Assembly: GCA_013289825.1 (NCBI GenBank)
Contig: JABCZF010000002.1
Location: forward strand, 124,001-188,000
DNA: 64,000 nucleotides
Origin: Acidobacteriota bacterium
GTDB lineage: Bacteria; Acidobacteriota; Terriglobia; Acidiferrales; UBA7541
Direction of reading: 5' to 3'
In this document: piece by piece, positions 1 to 9,204 of the stretch
Layout of the letters: each line of letters opens with the position of its first letter
How positions within the stretch are numbered: the stretch's first letter is position 1
Position numbers and translations under genes: made by a program
Notes under the pieces: generated by a model
Seen by the model: only the letters and a program-made list of their open reading frames with translations
What the model was told of the DNA's origin: nothing
The model's database searches: none

Positions 1-74
1 TTGGATTAAGTGTGATAGTCTCGAAACGGAATAGGAATTCCGGCGTTATCTTATTTAGCGCCTAAGGAGCGAGC

Positions 75-773
75 GTGGAACCTCTGATTCAGATGCGAAA
101 CTTGGAGAAAGTTTACGAAGCGGGCGGCAGCAAGTTTTATGTTTTGCGCCGCATCTCACTGGATATTCAACCGGGTGAATTTGTTACCTTCATGGGACCT
201 TCGGGAGCGGGAAAATCCACGCTCCTGAGCATTATCGGGATGCTCGATGGTTCTTGGACGGGCGAATACTACTTTAACGGCGAGCCGGTCCACCGCCTCA
301 ACGTAAAGAAGCGCAACGAGCTTCACAAGGCCAACATCGGCTTCGTCTTCCAGAGCTATCACCTGATCGACAATCTGACCGTGTTTGAAAACCTCGAAAT
401 CCCCCTTTCTTACAAGAATGTGCCACACAAGGAGCGCGTTAGCCTGGTTTGCGATATCCTGGACCGCTTCAACATCGTCGGCAAAAAAGACCTGTTCCCC
501 AACCAGCTTTCCGGCGGGCAACAACAGCTTGTAGGAGTTGCGCGCGCTGTGATTCAAAGCCCCAAGCTGATTCTGGCCGACGAGCCGACCGGCAACCTGC
601 ATTCCGCGCAAGGTGAAGAAATCATGGAGCTTTTCCGGAAGCTGAACGAAGCCGGTACGAGCATCATTCAGGTGACTCACTCGGAGCGAAACGCCGCCTA
701 CAGCCATCGCGTCATTCAGCTCAAAGACGGCTGGGTGGTCAGCGAAACCAGCAATGCCGCGCGGGTGGTCTGA
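75..773 (+). CDS. ABC transporter ATP-binding protein (MacB/LolD-type)
   Basis: Nucleotide-binding subunit expected to power a FtsX/MacB-type permease in the inner membrane. A complete 232-residue ABC domain is visible: Walker A GPSGAGKST at residues 41-49, Q-loop VFQS at 91-94, signature LSGGQQQ at 145-151, Walker B LILADE at 165-170 and H-loop His202. The start is GTG with an AAGGAG ribosome-binding site at 63-68. Odd point: the family normally reads QQQRVAIARA after the signature, whereas here it is QQQLVGVARA, losing the usual arginine. No permease follows; it may lie upstream of the window. The two-component genes downstream are a common neighbour of such exporters, so they may control it (inference). 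Substrate unknown. Confidence 0.9.
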   Translation: MEPLIQMRNLEKVYEAGGSKFYVLRRISLDIQPGEFVTFMGPSGAGKSTLLSIIGMLDGSWTGEYYFNGEPVHRLNVKKRNELHKANIGFVFQSYHLIDNLTVFENLEIPLSYKNVPHKERVSLVCDILDRFNIVGKKDLFPNQLSGGQQQLVGVARAVIQSPKLILADEPTGNLHSAQGEEIMELFRKLNEAGTSIIQVTHSERNAAYSHRVIQLKDGWVVSETSNAARVV

Positions 774-961
774 CCGATGGCCACCGCGGGTCCGGCCTTT
801 TAGGGGACTCCACTGGGCCTACTGGTGAGAACCGATTGCATAGGCTAAGTTATTGATTTTATTGGGTCAAAATGGGGGATAGGTAACTCCTGGCTAGCAC
901 GTGCTTAACCGATGGGTTGGCTACAAGGTTGCACTCCCGTTGCGATGATCTTCCCAAGCGA

Positions 962-2338
962 ATGAAAAACCCTACGATTCATCCCTATCGCGTCCTGGTG
1001 GCCGACGATCAGGCGGATATCCGCGACGCCCTGCGCCTGCTGCTTAAGCGGGAGAACTATGAGACGCAATCCGCAGCCTCGCCGGCGGAAGCGCTCGCGG
1101 CCGTTGAATCGCGTGAGTTCGATGCCGTGCTCATCGATCTGAACTATGCGCGAGACACTACCTCCGGGCAGGAGGGCCTCGATTTGCTGAGCCATATCCA
1201 GGCGGCGGATGCGACGCTGCCGGTCATTGTGATGACCGCCTGGAGCAGCGTGGAAATCGCCGTGGAAGCCATGCGGCGCGGGGCCCGCGATTTCATTCAG
1301 AAGCCCTGGGACAATGCGCGGCTGCTGAGCATCCTGCGCACGCAGATCGATCTTCGCAACGCCTTGCGGCAGGCTTCGCGGCTCGAAGCCGAGAATCGCC
1401 TGCTTCGCGCCGAATCGCGCCCCACGCTTATCGCCGAAGCGGCCGTGATGCAGCCGGTCGTCGACCTGATCGGGCGGGTGGGTCCTTCCGATGCCAGCGT
1501 GCTTATCACCGGCGAGCACGGCACGGGAAAGGAAGTTGTGGCGCAGACATTGCACGCGCTTTCTCAGCGTGCTGCGAAACCGATGGTCACGGTTAACGCG
1601 GGCGGCCTTTCCGAGGGCCTGTTCGAAAGCGAGCTCTTCGGCCATGTGAAAGGCGCCTTCACCGACGCGCGCAACGACCGTGTCGGGCGTTTTGAGCTAG
1701 CCGAGGGCAGCACGCTTTTTCTGGACGAGATCGCCAACGTCCCGCTCAATCTGCAGGCCAAGCTTTTGCGGGTGCTGGAAACCGGCGAACTCGAGCGCGT
1801 CGGCTCTTCTTCGACCCGGCGAGTGAACGTCCGCGTTTTGGCGGCCACCAACGCAGATGTGACTTCCGAGGCGGCCTCTGGTCGTTTCCGCCAGGATCTG
1901 CTTTTTCGCTTGAATACCATCGAAATCCATCTTCCGCCGTTGCGCGAACGCCGCGAGGACATCGCCTTGCTGGCGCACCATTTCCTCCGAGGCTATGCGC
2001 AGCGTTACCGCAAAAGTATTTCGGGCTTCGACCCCGGCGCGACGCAGCTTCTCCTCGATCATCCCTGGCCGGGAAATGTGCGCGAGCTCGATCACGCTGT
2101 CGAGCGTGGAGTCTTGCTCGCGCAAGGACAGCTAGTCCGTTCCGCTGACCTCGGCCTGCGCAGCGGCTCAGCCGGAGGCACGGTACGGCTCGAGGAGATG
2201 AGCCTCGATGAAGTGGAGCGCCACCTCATCCAGCGCACCCTGTCCCGCCATGACGGAAATGTCAGCCAAGCGGCCAAGGCCCTGGGACTCAGCCGCAGCG
2301 CGATGTACCGCCGGCTGCAAAAACACGGCTTGGAATGA
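962..2338 (+). CDS. Sigma-54-dependent response regulator, NtrC family
   Basis: Enhancer-binding activator of sigma-54 RNA polymerase. Order of domains: receiver (acidic pair D15-D16, phospho-acceptor D59), AAA+ ATPase (Walker A around G184-K190, sigma-54 contact loop GAFTDA at 231-236, Walker B LFLDE) and a C-terminal Fis-type helix-turn-helix. The loop differs from the usual GAFTGA in one residue, a variant that also occurs in active members as far as I know. ATG at 962 is chosen because the receiver begins soon after it; an in-frame ATG at 917 would add 15 residues, and neither has a strong ribosome-binding site. It overlaps the kinase start by four bases, so the two are translationally coupled. 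Confidence 0.9.
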   Translation: MKNPTIHPYRVLVADDQADIRDALRLLLKRENYETQSAASPAEALAAVESREFDAVLIDLNYARDTTSGQEGLDLLSHIQAADATLPVIVMTAWSSVEIAVEAMRRGARDFIQKPWDNARLLSILRTQIDLRNALRQASRLEAENRLLRAESRPTLIAEAAVMQPVVDLIGRVGPSDASVLITGEHGTGKEVVAQTLHALSQRAAKPMVTVNAGGLSEGLFESELFGHVKGAFTDARNDRVGRFELAEGSTLFLDEIANVPLNLQAKLLRVLETGELERVGSSSTRRVNVRVLAATNADVTSEAASGRFRQDLLFRLNTIEIHLPPLRERREDIALLAHHFLRGYAQRYRKSISGFDPGATQLLLDHPWPGNVRELDHAVERGVLLAQGQLVRSADLGLRSGSAGGTVRLEEMSLDEVERHLIQRTLSRHDGNVSQAAKALGLSRSAMYRRLQKHGLE

Positions 2339-3672
2339 GACGCCTCACGTACGAACGTCGCATCCAGCTTCTGGCGTTGGCGGCGGGATTACCGGGATCG
2401 TTGATCGCACTGATTCTCCTCTGGAACGGCTCGTATTCCTCGCGGACCGCCTGGACGCTGACATTTTTTATCCTGACTCTCTGGTCGGGCTTCGCGCTCT
2501 CCTTGCGGCATCGCGTGGTCTTCTCCCTGCAAACTCTATCGAATCTCCTCTCCGCAATGCGCGAACAGGACTTTTCCTTCCGCGCGCGAGAAGCGCGCTC
2601 CGATGACGCACTCGGCGAAGTCATGCTGGAAGTGAACGCCCTGAGCGAAACGCTTCGTTCACAGCGACTGGGAGCGCTCGAAGCTACCGGCCTGCTGCGT
2701 GCGGTCATGGAAGAAATCGACGTGGCTATCTTTACCTTCGATAACCACAGGCAGTTGCGCCTCGTCAATCGTGCGGGCGAACGCCTTCTCTCGAGGCCTA
2801 GCGAACGGCTTCTGGGCTTCACTGCAGGGGAGCTTGGCCTGGAGTCGTGTCTCGAAGGCCAAGCAGCGCGCACCATGGAACTAAGTTTTCCTGGAGGGGC
2901 AGGCCGCTGGGGCGTGCGCCGCGGTTCCTTCCGCCAGGGCGGCTTGCCGCATGATCTGATCGTGCTCAGCGATCTGAGCCGCACTCTGCGCGACGAAGAA
3001 CGGCAAGCCTGGCAGCGGCTCATCCGCGTTCTAGGGCACGAACTCAATAATTCTCTGGCACCGATCCAATCCGTGGCCCAGAGTCTTGAAAGCGGTCTGA
3101 TCGGAACCGCGAGCGTGCCAGAGCTGCAGAGTGGCGCTGCGGCGTCTATTCTGGAAGACATGCGCCACGGCCTCGGGATTATCCGCTCTCGCACGGAAGC
3201 GCTCGGGCGTTTTATGGCCGCCTACGCACGACTGGCGCGGCTTCCGCAGCCCGCGCTCGCTCCAGTTAATGTCACAGAGTGGATCACCCGCGTCGCCAGG
3301 CTTGAAACACGCGCCAAAGTGCGCTTGGAGAAAGGTCCTCCGCTGATCATCTCGGCGGACCGAGACCAGCTCGAGCAGCTCTTGATCAACCTCGTTCATA
3401 ATGCCGCCGACGCAGCCCACGAGACCGCTGGCGGCGTAACGCTAACTTGGTCCAGGTACAGTTCTTATCTCGAAGTTCTGGTGCTCGATGAAGGCCCTGG
3501 CATCTCCAACACGGCAAACCTTTTTGTGCCCTTCTTCACAACCAAACAGGGTGGTTCGGGAATTGGTCTGGTCCTCAGCCGCCAGATTGCGGAGGCCCAT
3601 GGCGGCAGCTTGACACTCGAAAATCGCCGCGAAGGTCGGGGCTGTGAAGCCAAATTGCGCCTGCCGATCTGA
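2335..3672 (+). CDS. Sensor histidine kinase, NtrY-like
   Basis: Membrane kinase expected to phosphorylate the NtrC-type regulator, whose stop codon overlaps this start (ATGA). Two hydrophobic segments lie near the N terminus (roughly residues 10-32 and 38-55), then a HAMP-like linker, a PAS-like region around 120-210, the H-box GHELNNSLAP with phospho-acceptor His235, and an HATPase domain with N-box NLVHNAADAA, G1 box DEGPGI and G2 box GSGIGL. There is almost no periplasmic loop between the membrane segments, so the signal is probably sensed in the membrane or cytoplasm (inference). The stimulus cannot be read from the sequence. Confidence 0.88.
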   Translation: MRRLTYERRIQLLALAAGLPGSLIALILLWNGSYSSRTAWTLTFFILTLWSGFALSLRHRVVFSLQTLSNLLSAMREQDFSFRAREARSDDALGEVMLEVNALSETLRSQRLGALEATGLLRAVMEEIDVAIFTFDNHRQLRLVNRAGERLLSRPSERLLGFTAGELGLESCLEGQAARTMELSFPGGAGRWGVRRGSFRQGGLPHDLIVLSDLSRTLRDEERQAWQRLIRVLGHELNNSLAPIQSVAQSLESGLIGTASVPELQSGAAASILEDMRHGLGIIRSRTEALGRFMAAYARLARLPQPALAPVNVTEWITRVARLETRAKVRLEKGPPLIISADRDQLEQLLINLVHNAADAAHETAGGVTLTWSRYSSYLEVLVLDEGPGISNTANLFVPFFTTKQGGSGIGLVLSRQIAEAHGGSLTLENRREGRGCEAKLRLPI

Positions 3673-3862
3673 ATGTCGTTCTACGGCCGCCGAATTCGGA
3701 GATTCCGCGGGTCGCGCGCGAGCGCCACATGGATGAAACCACGCGCGCTGGTCAGATCAGAAAGCACACGCTTTAGGGAAACAGTTCGCTTTGCCCGGGA
3801 GAGCCCGCTCCAATTTCGCGCTGTATGCGCATCTCGACGCAGCGCATCCCCAACCATAGTTC

Positions 3863-4582
3863 CTAACTTTTCCGGGAAGCAGCCTTGGCGGGAGCGGCCT
3901 TGGGCGAGGCGAACCGGTATCCGACCCAGGGCTCGGTTAAAATATATTTCGGATGCGCCGGGTCATTCTCAATTTTCTTGCGCAACTGATTGATCACCAC
4001 GCGCAGGCTTTCCGTTTCTTCTCCATACTCCGGCCCCCACACCGCCTGCAGCAGCCTGCGGTGCGTCAGCGGCTTTCCCAAATTGCCCACTAAATGCTTC
4101 AGAACATCGAACTCTTTTGGCGTGAGATGCACGTCGCGGCCGCGCACGACCACCTGCCGGCTTTCGAAATCAATGGTCAAGTCTTTCGCACTGAATGTGG
4201 GAATGGCATCCCCGGGGGCGTACCGCCGGAGCGCGGCCCGGATGCGCGCGAGCAACTCTTCAATTCCAAAAGGTTTGACGACGTAATCATCGGCGCCGGC
4301 GTCAAGTGCGACGACTTTGTCGCGCTCCGCGTTGCGCACGGTCAACATGATAATCGGCGCGTCACACATTTCTCGGATCTCGCGAGCCGCTCGGATCCCG
4401 CCAATTCCCGGCATATTGACGTCGAGCAGAATCAGGTCGGGGCGTTCCTTACGCACGGCGGCGACCGCCTCTTCGCCGGTGGTCGCCTCGCTGATAACGT
4501 AGCCGTGGCTGGAAAGCGTGGTGCGCATGACGCGCCTGATTTGCGGCTCGTCGTCCACCACGAGAATGGCAGCAGCGTTCAT
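3863..4582 (-). CDS. kdpE: OmpR/PhoB-family response regulator, KdpE-like
   Basis: DNA-binding response regulator of 239 residues. The receiver shows DDEP at 10-13, phospho-acceptor D54 in LLDVNMPG, a Thr in IIMLTVR and the Lys of VVKPF. The winged-helix effector covers the C-terminal 100 residues (LTPKEFDVL, RLLQAVWGPEYG, VNQLRKKIE, VGYRF), which matches KdpE closely. The gene starts within the last four bases of the kinase gene (ATGA overlap), so the two are co-translated. It ends tail-to-tail with the NtrY-like gene after a 190-base gap in which I see nothing. No kdpFABC target genes are present in the window, so the regulon is unknown. Confidence 0.88.
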   Translation of the reverse strand: MNAAAILVVDDEPQIRRVMRTTLSSHGYVISEATTGEEAVAAVRKERPDLILLDVNMPGIGGIRAAREIREMCDAPIIMLTVRNAERDKVVALDAGADDYVVKPFGIEELLARIRAALRRYAPGDAIPTFSAKDLTIDFESRQVVVRGRDVHLTPKEFDVLKHLVGNLGKPLTHRRLLQAVWGPEYGEETESLRVVINQLRKKIENDPAHPKYILTEPWVGYRFASPKAAPAKAASRKS

Positions 4583-6039
4583 CGCGCCTCTCCCGTACTG
4601 CGATCGACAGGCAAAGTGAACGAGAAGACCGAACCGTGCCCAAGCTGGCTGGTCACAAAGATCGTCCCTTTGTGTGCCGTAATAATTGCCTTGGCGATCG
4701 GCAAACCCATGCCCGTCCCGCGCACCAGGTAACGTTGGTCCTTGCCACGGTAGAACTTGTCGAAGATCATCCCTTGTTCGAAATCATCGATTCCAGGTCC
4801 CCGATCCGCCACGCTGGTGGTCACCGTGTCTCCCGTAGGCTCCGCAGAAATAGTGATCGGCGCTTCTTTCGGCGAATAAATGTTGGCGTTGTCGATGAGA
4901 TGGACCAGGGCATCCTTGATGCGATTCAAGTCGGCGCGGACCCGCGGAAGTCCCGGACTGAGCTTCACATCGACACTGCGCCCGGCCAGAGCCGCATGGC
5001 ATTGTGCGAGGGCCGCCTCGATGATGTCCCCAATTTGAGTGGGCGCGAGATCCAGTTCAAATTCGCCGGCTTCGAGCCGCGACATCTCCGCCGCTTCTTC
5101 GACCAGGCGGTTGAGCCTGTCGCACTCTTCATTAATGATGGTCAGTAGCTCACGCGTCTGCCCGCGATCGGTATTCTCCGCGGCCAGCAGGCTGGTCGTG
5201 GCCGCCTTGATCGACGTCAGCGGCGTGCGGAAATCATGCGCGATGGAATCCAGCAGCGCGGACTTCAGCCGCTCCCCCTGCCGTTCGGCCTCCGTCTCTC
5301 CAAGTTTTTCGACGGCGCGCGCCCGTTCAATGGCGATGGCCACCAGACTGCCCACCGCATCCAGCGTCTGGCGCGAAAGCCGCGAGCCCGAAATACCCAG
5401 GCTGGCAATCGGACGAACGCCCATGCGCACCGGGATGAAGTACAACCCATCCTGCGATTCGAAGATGCCCTCATCGCGCAGGAACACCGACTTCATTTTT
5501 TCTTCATCCAAATGCGCCGCACCGAATCCGGACCGGTAAAACTTGTCCTTTTGCGGAAGAAACAGCTCCGCGGCTCCGCACTCGAAACTCTCCACGATGT
5601 AGTTGGGGATGGCGTTCATCAGCTGAATGACGTTTCCTTCCCCCAGAAGCTTTTGACTAAACCTATAGAGCCGCTCGATTTCACGCCGGCGTTGATGTGC
5701 TGCATCGGCTTCCTTGCGTATGCGCGCCGAAAGCTGGCTTCCCATGATGGAAGTGACAAGAAAAGCGAGCAGCGCCACCCAATTTTGCGGATCGGCAATC
5801 GTGAATGTGCCTATCGGCGGCAGGAAAAAATAGTTAATCGCGAGCACCGCCACGACCGACATGAAGACCGACACAGCCATCCCCCACACGGCCGAAACTG
5901 CTAGAATAGCCAGCAAAAAGGTAAGCGCGATAGTTGTTTGATTCACGTCGCGCGCGTGGCGAAAGAAAACCGCGATTCCGGCAACGATAGCCAGGGACAC
6001 CGTAAAACCAACGGCCCGGCCGGAGAGCATTCTCTGCAT
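4579..6039 (-). CDS. kdpD: KdpD C-terminal half: DUF4118/GAF/histidine kinase
   Basis: This 486-residue kinase equals the C-terminal half of classical KdpD (about 890 residues). A four-helix DUF4118 membrane domain spans about residues 5-100 and a GAF-like region about 135-240. The H-box SIAHDFRTPLTS carries His268, and the HATPase motifs are LIDNANIYSP, ADRGPGI and GTGMGLPIAKA. The N-terminal KdpD ATPase/USP module is not fused but sits head-to-head 49 bases away as a separate gene. The short gap must hold both start regions. Likely role: potassium or turgor-related sensing with the adjacent KdpE-like regulator, by family knowledge only. Confidence 0.87.
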   Translation of the reverse strand: MQRMLSGRAVGFTVSLAIVAGIAVFFRHARDVNQTTIALTFLLAILAVSAVWGMAVSVFMSVVAVLAINYFFLPPIGTFTIADPQNWVALLAFLVTSIMGSQLSARIRKEADAAHQRRREIERLYRFSQKLLGEGNVIQLMNAIPNYIVESFECGAAELFLPQKDKFYRSGFGAAHLDEEKMKSVFLRDEGIFESQDGLYFIPVRMGVRPIASLGISGSRLSRQTLDAVGSLVAIAIERARAVEKLGETEAERQGERLKSALLDSIAHDFRTPLTSIKAATTSLLAAENTDRGQTRELLTIINEECDRLNRLVEEAAEMSRLEAGEFELDLAPTQIGDIIEAALAQCHAALAGRSVDVKLSPGLPRVRADLNRIKDALVHLIDNANIYSPKEAPITISAEPTGDTVTTSVADRGPGIDDFEQGMIFDKFYRGKDQRYLVRGTGMGLPIAKAIITAHKGTIFVTSQLGHGSVFSFTLPVDRSTGEAR

Positions 6040-6088
6040 CCTGGTATTCTAACGCATGCGTCCGGATTGAAACGGAGAAGGTAACGCC

Positions 6089-7216
6089 TTGCCCAAGAAG
6101 CCCGAGGACTGGCTCGAAATCGCGTCGCCGCCGCAGAAAGCGCGCGGGATATTTAAGCTATTCCTGGGCTACGCTCCGGGCGTCGGCAAGACCTATAGCA
6201 TGCTGAGTGAAGCGCTCCGCCGCAGAAGCCGCGGCGAAGACGTGGTCATCGGTGTCGTGGAGACGCACGGCCGCCAGGGCATCGAAGAGCTGGCCTCGCA
6301 AATCGAATCCGTCCCGCGCAAGAAAATCGAATACAAGGGTACGGTCTTCGAAGAAATGGATGTGGATGCGATTCTCGGGAGGAAACCCGAAGTAGTCCTG
6401 GTGGACGAACTCGCTCACACCAATATTCCCGGCAGCAAGCATCGCAAGCGCTACGAGGATATTCAAGACCTGCTGGCAGCGAAGATCGACGTGGTCTCCA
6501 CTCTGAACATTCAGCACATCGAAAGCATCGCGCCCGTGGTGCGTTCGATCACGGGAATTACCGTGCGGGAAACCGTTCCGGATTGGGTCCCGCTGACGGC
6601 CGCGGAAACCGTGATGGTCGACTTAACGCCCGAAGCGCTCCACAACCGCATGAAGCGCGGCGACGTTTACAGCACGGAAAAGGTGGAACGCTCTCTAAAA
6701 AACTTTTTTCGCCGCGGCAATTTGATCGCACTTCGTGAACTCGCGCTGCGCCAGGTCGCCGAGCAGGTGGACCGCAGCCTGGAAACCTACATGGAGGACG
6801 AGGACATCCGCAAAAACTGGGGCGTCCGCGAACGCATGGCGATTTGCATCTCTGGGAATCCCGCAGGCCAGTATCTCGTCGCTCGCGGCGCCCGCATGGC
6901 CCGCCGCATGGACGCGGAACTCTACGTCGTGCATGTCGACCGGGAACTAGGACCGAAAGAGGCCAGCACCAGTGCACTCGCCGCTAATCTGCGCTTCGCC
7001 GAAAGCCTGGGTGCAAAAGTGGTTCGCTTGAAGGGTCCGAGCGTCGCCGACAGCGTCGCAGAGTTCGTCCGTACCAAGCATATTACGCAGGTGATCTTCG
7101 GGCGGGCGCCCATTCACGATTGGCGCAAGTACCTGTACCTCTCGGCGGTGCACCGCTTCCTGCGCGAGTCTCCCCCGGTAGACGTTCACATCGTCACGCA
7201 AGAGTCCGAAGACTAG
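6089..7216 (+). CDS. kdpD: KdpD N-terminal half: KdpD sensor domain plus USP domain
   Basis: A soluble 375-residue protein corresponding to the N-terminal cytoplasmic part of KdpD. The KdpD domain has the P-loop GYAPGVGKT at residues 27-35 and a Walker B-like LVDELAHTN. A universal-stress-protein domain follows from about residue 248 (RMAICISGNP, RMARRMDAELYVVHV). There is no membrane segment or kinase core. The start is TTG at 6089 with GGAGAAGG at 6074-6081; no in-frame ATG fits better. It is transcribed away from the kinase half, so the two products must assemble in trans or act separately. In intact KdpD this region binds ATP and modulates phosphatase activity (family knowledge). Confidence 0.85.
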   Translation: MPKKPEDWLEIASPPQKARGIFKLFLGYAPGVGKTYSMLSEALRRRSRGEDVVIGVVETHGRQGIEELASQIESVPRKKIEYKGTVFEEMDVDAILGRKPEVVLVDELAHTNIPGSKHRKRYEDIQDLLAAKIDVVSTLNIQHIESIAPVVRSITGITVRETVPDWVPLTAAETVMVDLTPEALHNRMKRGDVYSTEKVERSLKNFFRRGNLIALRELALRQVAEQVDRSLETYMEDEDIRKNWGVRERMAICISGNPAGQYLVARGARMARRMDAELYVVHVDRELGPKEASTSALAANLRFAESLGAKVVRLKGPSVADSVAEFVRTKHITQVIFGRAPIHDWRKYLYLSAVHRFLRESPPVDVHIVTQESED

Positions 7217-7222
7217 TGATTT

Positions 7223-7861
7223 CTACGGCGCGACGGCCCTTTCCAGCGTGCCGCTCAGTTCCAGTAGAATCTCTACCGCGGGATCAGCCTTCAGCAGAAA
7301 TGTGTTCGGACTCTTCAATCCCCATTGAAGATAGGGCACGCTGAATCTTGCCGAACCCTTCCAACTCTTCCCGTTCAGTTCTGCTTCAACGGGCACGGTC
7401 AGTTCATGCCCGGAGCCATGCAGAAGAAACGTTCCGCGCACCTCGAGGTGCGACGAGCCTTCGGCCAAAACCCTCCCCTCGATTCGGTTAGGCCGAAAAA
7501 TCACTTCGCTGTAGCGCCCGCTTTCGAGAATCTCGCGGTGCATTTTCTTGTCCCGAGACTCGTTGCCGCTCTCTCCACTCGTGGCATCGGCGACAAATTC
7601 TCCGCTGGCAGTGCCGCTGGCTGGATCGAATTTCACGGAGCCGCGCTTCAAGAGAAATGTTCCATGAACGGTATGCAGCGTACTTCCAAGCGTCCATTGC
7701 AACTTGCTCTGCCGGGCATCGAGCTGGAGAGTTACTTCGCCGGGACTTGTCTCGACTGCGGGCGGCGGTGTCTCGGCCCAGGCACACGCCGTAATCGAAG
7801 CCAAGAACAACCAAATCCACGCACGCCGAACGGCACCGCTGGCATACCGTCTTCGCTTCAT
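7223..7861 (-). CDS. Secreted YceI-like protein
   Basis: Exported protein of the YceI/lipocalin-like family. Residues 1 to about 30 form a signal peptide (basic MKRRR start, then a hydrophobic stretch ending ACAWA). The remainder shows YceI features: LQLDARQSKLQWTLGST, a VHGTF strand, an FVADATSG segment, NRDKKMHREILES-like text around the DKKMHREIL motif, and closing beta-strands. YceI proteins bind long isoprenoid or amphiphilic ligands in the periplasm (family knowledge). ATG at 7861 is preferred over ATG at 7873 because GGAG lies six bases before it. It follows the FAD oxidoreductase by a few bases on the same strand, so both are probably one transcript. Confidence 0.82.
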   Translation of the reverse strand: MKRRRYASGAVRRAWIWLFLASITACAWAETPPPAVETSPGEVTLQLDARQSKLQWTLGSTLHTVHGTFLLKRGSVKFDPASGTASGEFVADATSGESGNESRDKKMHREILESGRYSEVIFRPNRIEGRVLAEGSSHLEVRGTFLLHGSGHELTVPVEAELNGKSWKGSARFSVPYLQWGLKSPNTFLLKADPAVEILLELSGTLERAVAP

Positions 7862-7878
7862 GCGCATCTCCATCGGAA

Positions 7879-8985
7879 TTACGCTGCCAGAAATCTCCAG
7901 CCGAAAACCGCGCCGGCGGTGGCAAGTTCGAGCGGCCGAGACTCACCCAGGTGATAGCCCAGCATGCGTTCGAATAGTTGCGGGGCTCGTTCGAGTGCCC
8001 GCATGGAACGCCGCCGAAGCCCACTTCGGCGGTCCAGCAAAAGCAGTAGGTTCCCCATAAGCCGCGGCCGCCGGAACAAACGCCGATGCGCTTTCTGATA
8101 GCCTTCCATATCGTTGGCTCGAAGAGCACCTGCAAGCGCGGTTGCTTGCCTAAAACTGAGAGCCAGCCCTTCCCCGGTAATGGCATCCACACTGCCGGAG
8201 GCGTCTCCGATTAGCGCCACATTCCCCTGGCACACGCTCTTTAGGTGGAACATGCTGGTCGCCGCTCCGCGTGCGGAACTCGCGTGCGGTGCGCCGTCCA
8301 ACCGTCTAAGCAATTCCGGAAATCTCCTTAGAGTTTCGTCAAACCGGACATTCGCATCATTCGAGATCAGCACCACACAGATCTCCAGTGAGCCCACGGG
8401 CGTAACATAAGCCTGCGCCTGCTCCGCCCAATGAATCTCCGTGAAATCGCTCCAGGGCTTTAATCGATAATGCAGCCGAAAGGCAAATCGAGTTCTCTCG
8501 ACGACGTACCTCTCCAAGCCGCTCCAGCGCCTTACCCGTGAATGGCTCCCATCGGCGCCAATGACCCATCTCGCCTGTATTTTATTCCCGCCGGCCACGA
8601 CTCCTTCTTCGTGGAGTCCCGTCACGGGAGTGTTCCACAGCAAAGTAACTCCCAAATCTCGCGCCCGCTCCATCATTCTTTGGTGCAACATTTCGCGCCG
8701 CACACCGAGCCCAGGAGCGTCAGGAAAACGGGCGCTCACCGACGAACGCTCATCTTCGAATCGAATGCCTCGAAGCGCCGAGCCATCCATTTCGCGCAGT
8801 GCCACGCCGAGTCCCTCGAGCGCTGCTAGTGCATCCGGCAAGAGCCCTTCTCCGCATGCTTTGGTGATGGGTGGTTTCGCGCCGTCCGCAAGGATCACCC
8901 GAAGACCCCGCTGGCGTGCGGCAATCGCGGCGGCCAGCCCGGCGGGCCCTCCGCCGACTATAAACACGTCTGTCACCTGCCCCAT
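7879..8985 (-). CDS. FAD-dependent oxidoreductase (geranylgeranyl-reductase/halogenase-like)
   Basis: Flavoprotein monooxygenase-fold enzyme of 368 residues. The N-terminal dinucleotide-binding motif GGGPAGLAAAI and the second FAD motif GDASGSVDAITGEGLALS are clear, with WVIGADGSHSRVRR between them. This pattern fits the geranylgeranyl reductase, FixC and tryptophan-halogenase superfamily. The exact substrate cannot be read; no polyketide or isoprenoid genes lie alongside. A link to the downstream YceI-like protein, which belongs to a lipid/isoprenoid-binding family, is possible but inferred only from co-orientation. Confidence 0.8.
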   Translation of the reverse strand: MGQVTDVFIVGGGPAGLAAAIAARQRGLRVILADGAKPPITKACGEGLLPDALAALEGLGVALREMDGSALRGIRFEDERSSVSARFPDAPGLGVRREMLHQRMMERARDLGVTLLWNTPVTGLHEEGVVAGGNKIQARWVIGADGSHSRVRRWSGLERYVVERTRFAFRLHYRLKPWSDFTEIHWAEQAQAYVTPVGSLEICVVLISNDANVRFDETLRRFPELLRRLDGAPHASSARGAATSMFHLKSVCQGNVALIGDASGSVDAITGEGLALSFRQATALAGALRANDMEGYQKAHRRLFRRPRLMGNLLLLLDRRSGLRRRSMRALERAPQLFERMLGYHLGESRPLELATAGAVFGWRFLAA

Positions 8986-9160
8986 CTATCCCCCGCCCTC
9001 TCCGAGCGATCTGGCGTCTCTCGCTAAGCTCAGGAGATTAGATGTTGCAAGCGGACGGAAGATTGCCTGGCAGGTTCTTAAAACACGCTCATGGTCAGGC
9101 GGGTAAAGTCGCTACATAAGTTGTACTTATTTGCTGAAACAAAACTATTAATTTGACTGA

Positions 9161-9190
9161 TTGACTTCCCTGCCTCCATCCTGTTATCTT
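9161..9190 (+). promoter_or_regulatory. Candidate promoter of the ilv leader
   Basis: TTGACT (9161-9166) and TATCTT (9185-9190) are separated by 18 bases and resemble a housekeeping -35/-10 pair with five and four matches. A second TTGACT occurs at 9153. Initiation about seven bases downstream would leave only a very short 5' leader before the leader-peptide ATG at 9205. Predicted by eye only. Confidence 0.4.
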
Positions 9191-9204
9191 CATGGCGGCT
9201 TAGT

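Noticed and set aside
875-905. Sigma-54 (-24/-12) promoter before the NtrC-type gene
   Set aside because: The GG and GC dinucleotides near TGGCTAGCACGTGC are nine, not ten, bases apart and the flanks do not fit the consensus.
2289-3194. 301-residue minus-strand frame over the NtrY-like gene
   Set aside because: The translation is Ser/Arg-rich with no motif; it is a shadow of the kinase gene.
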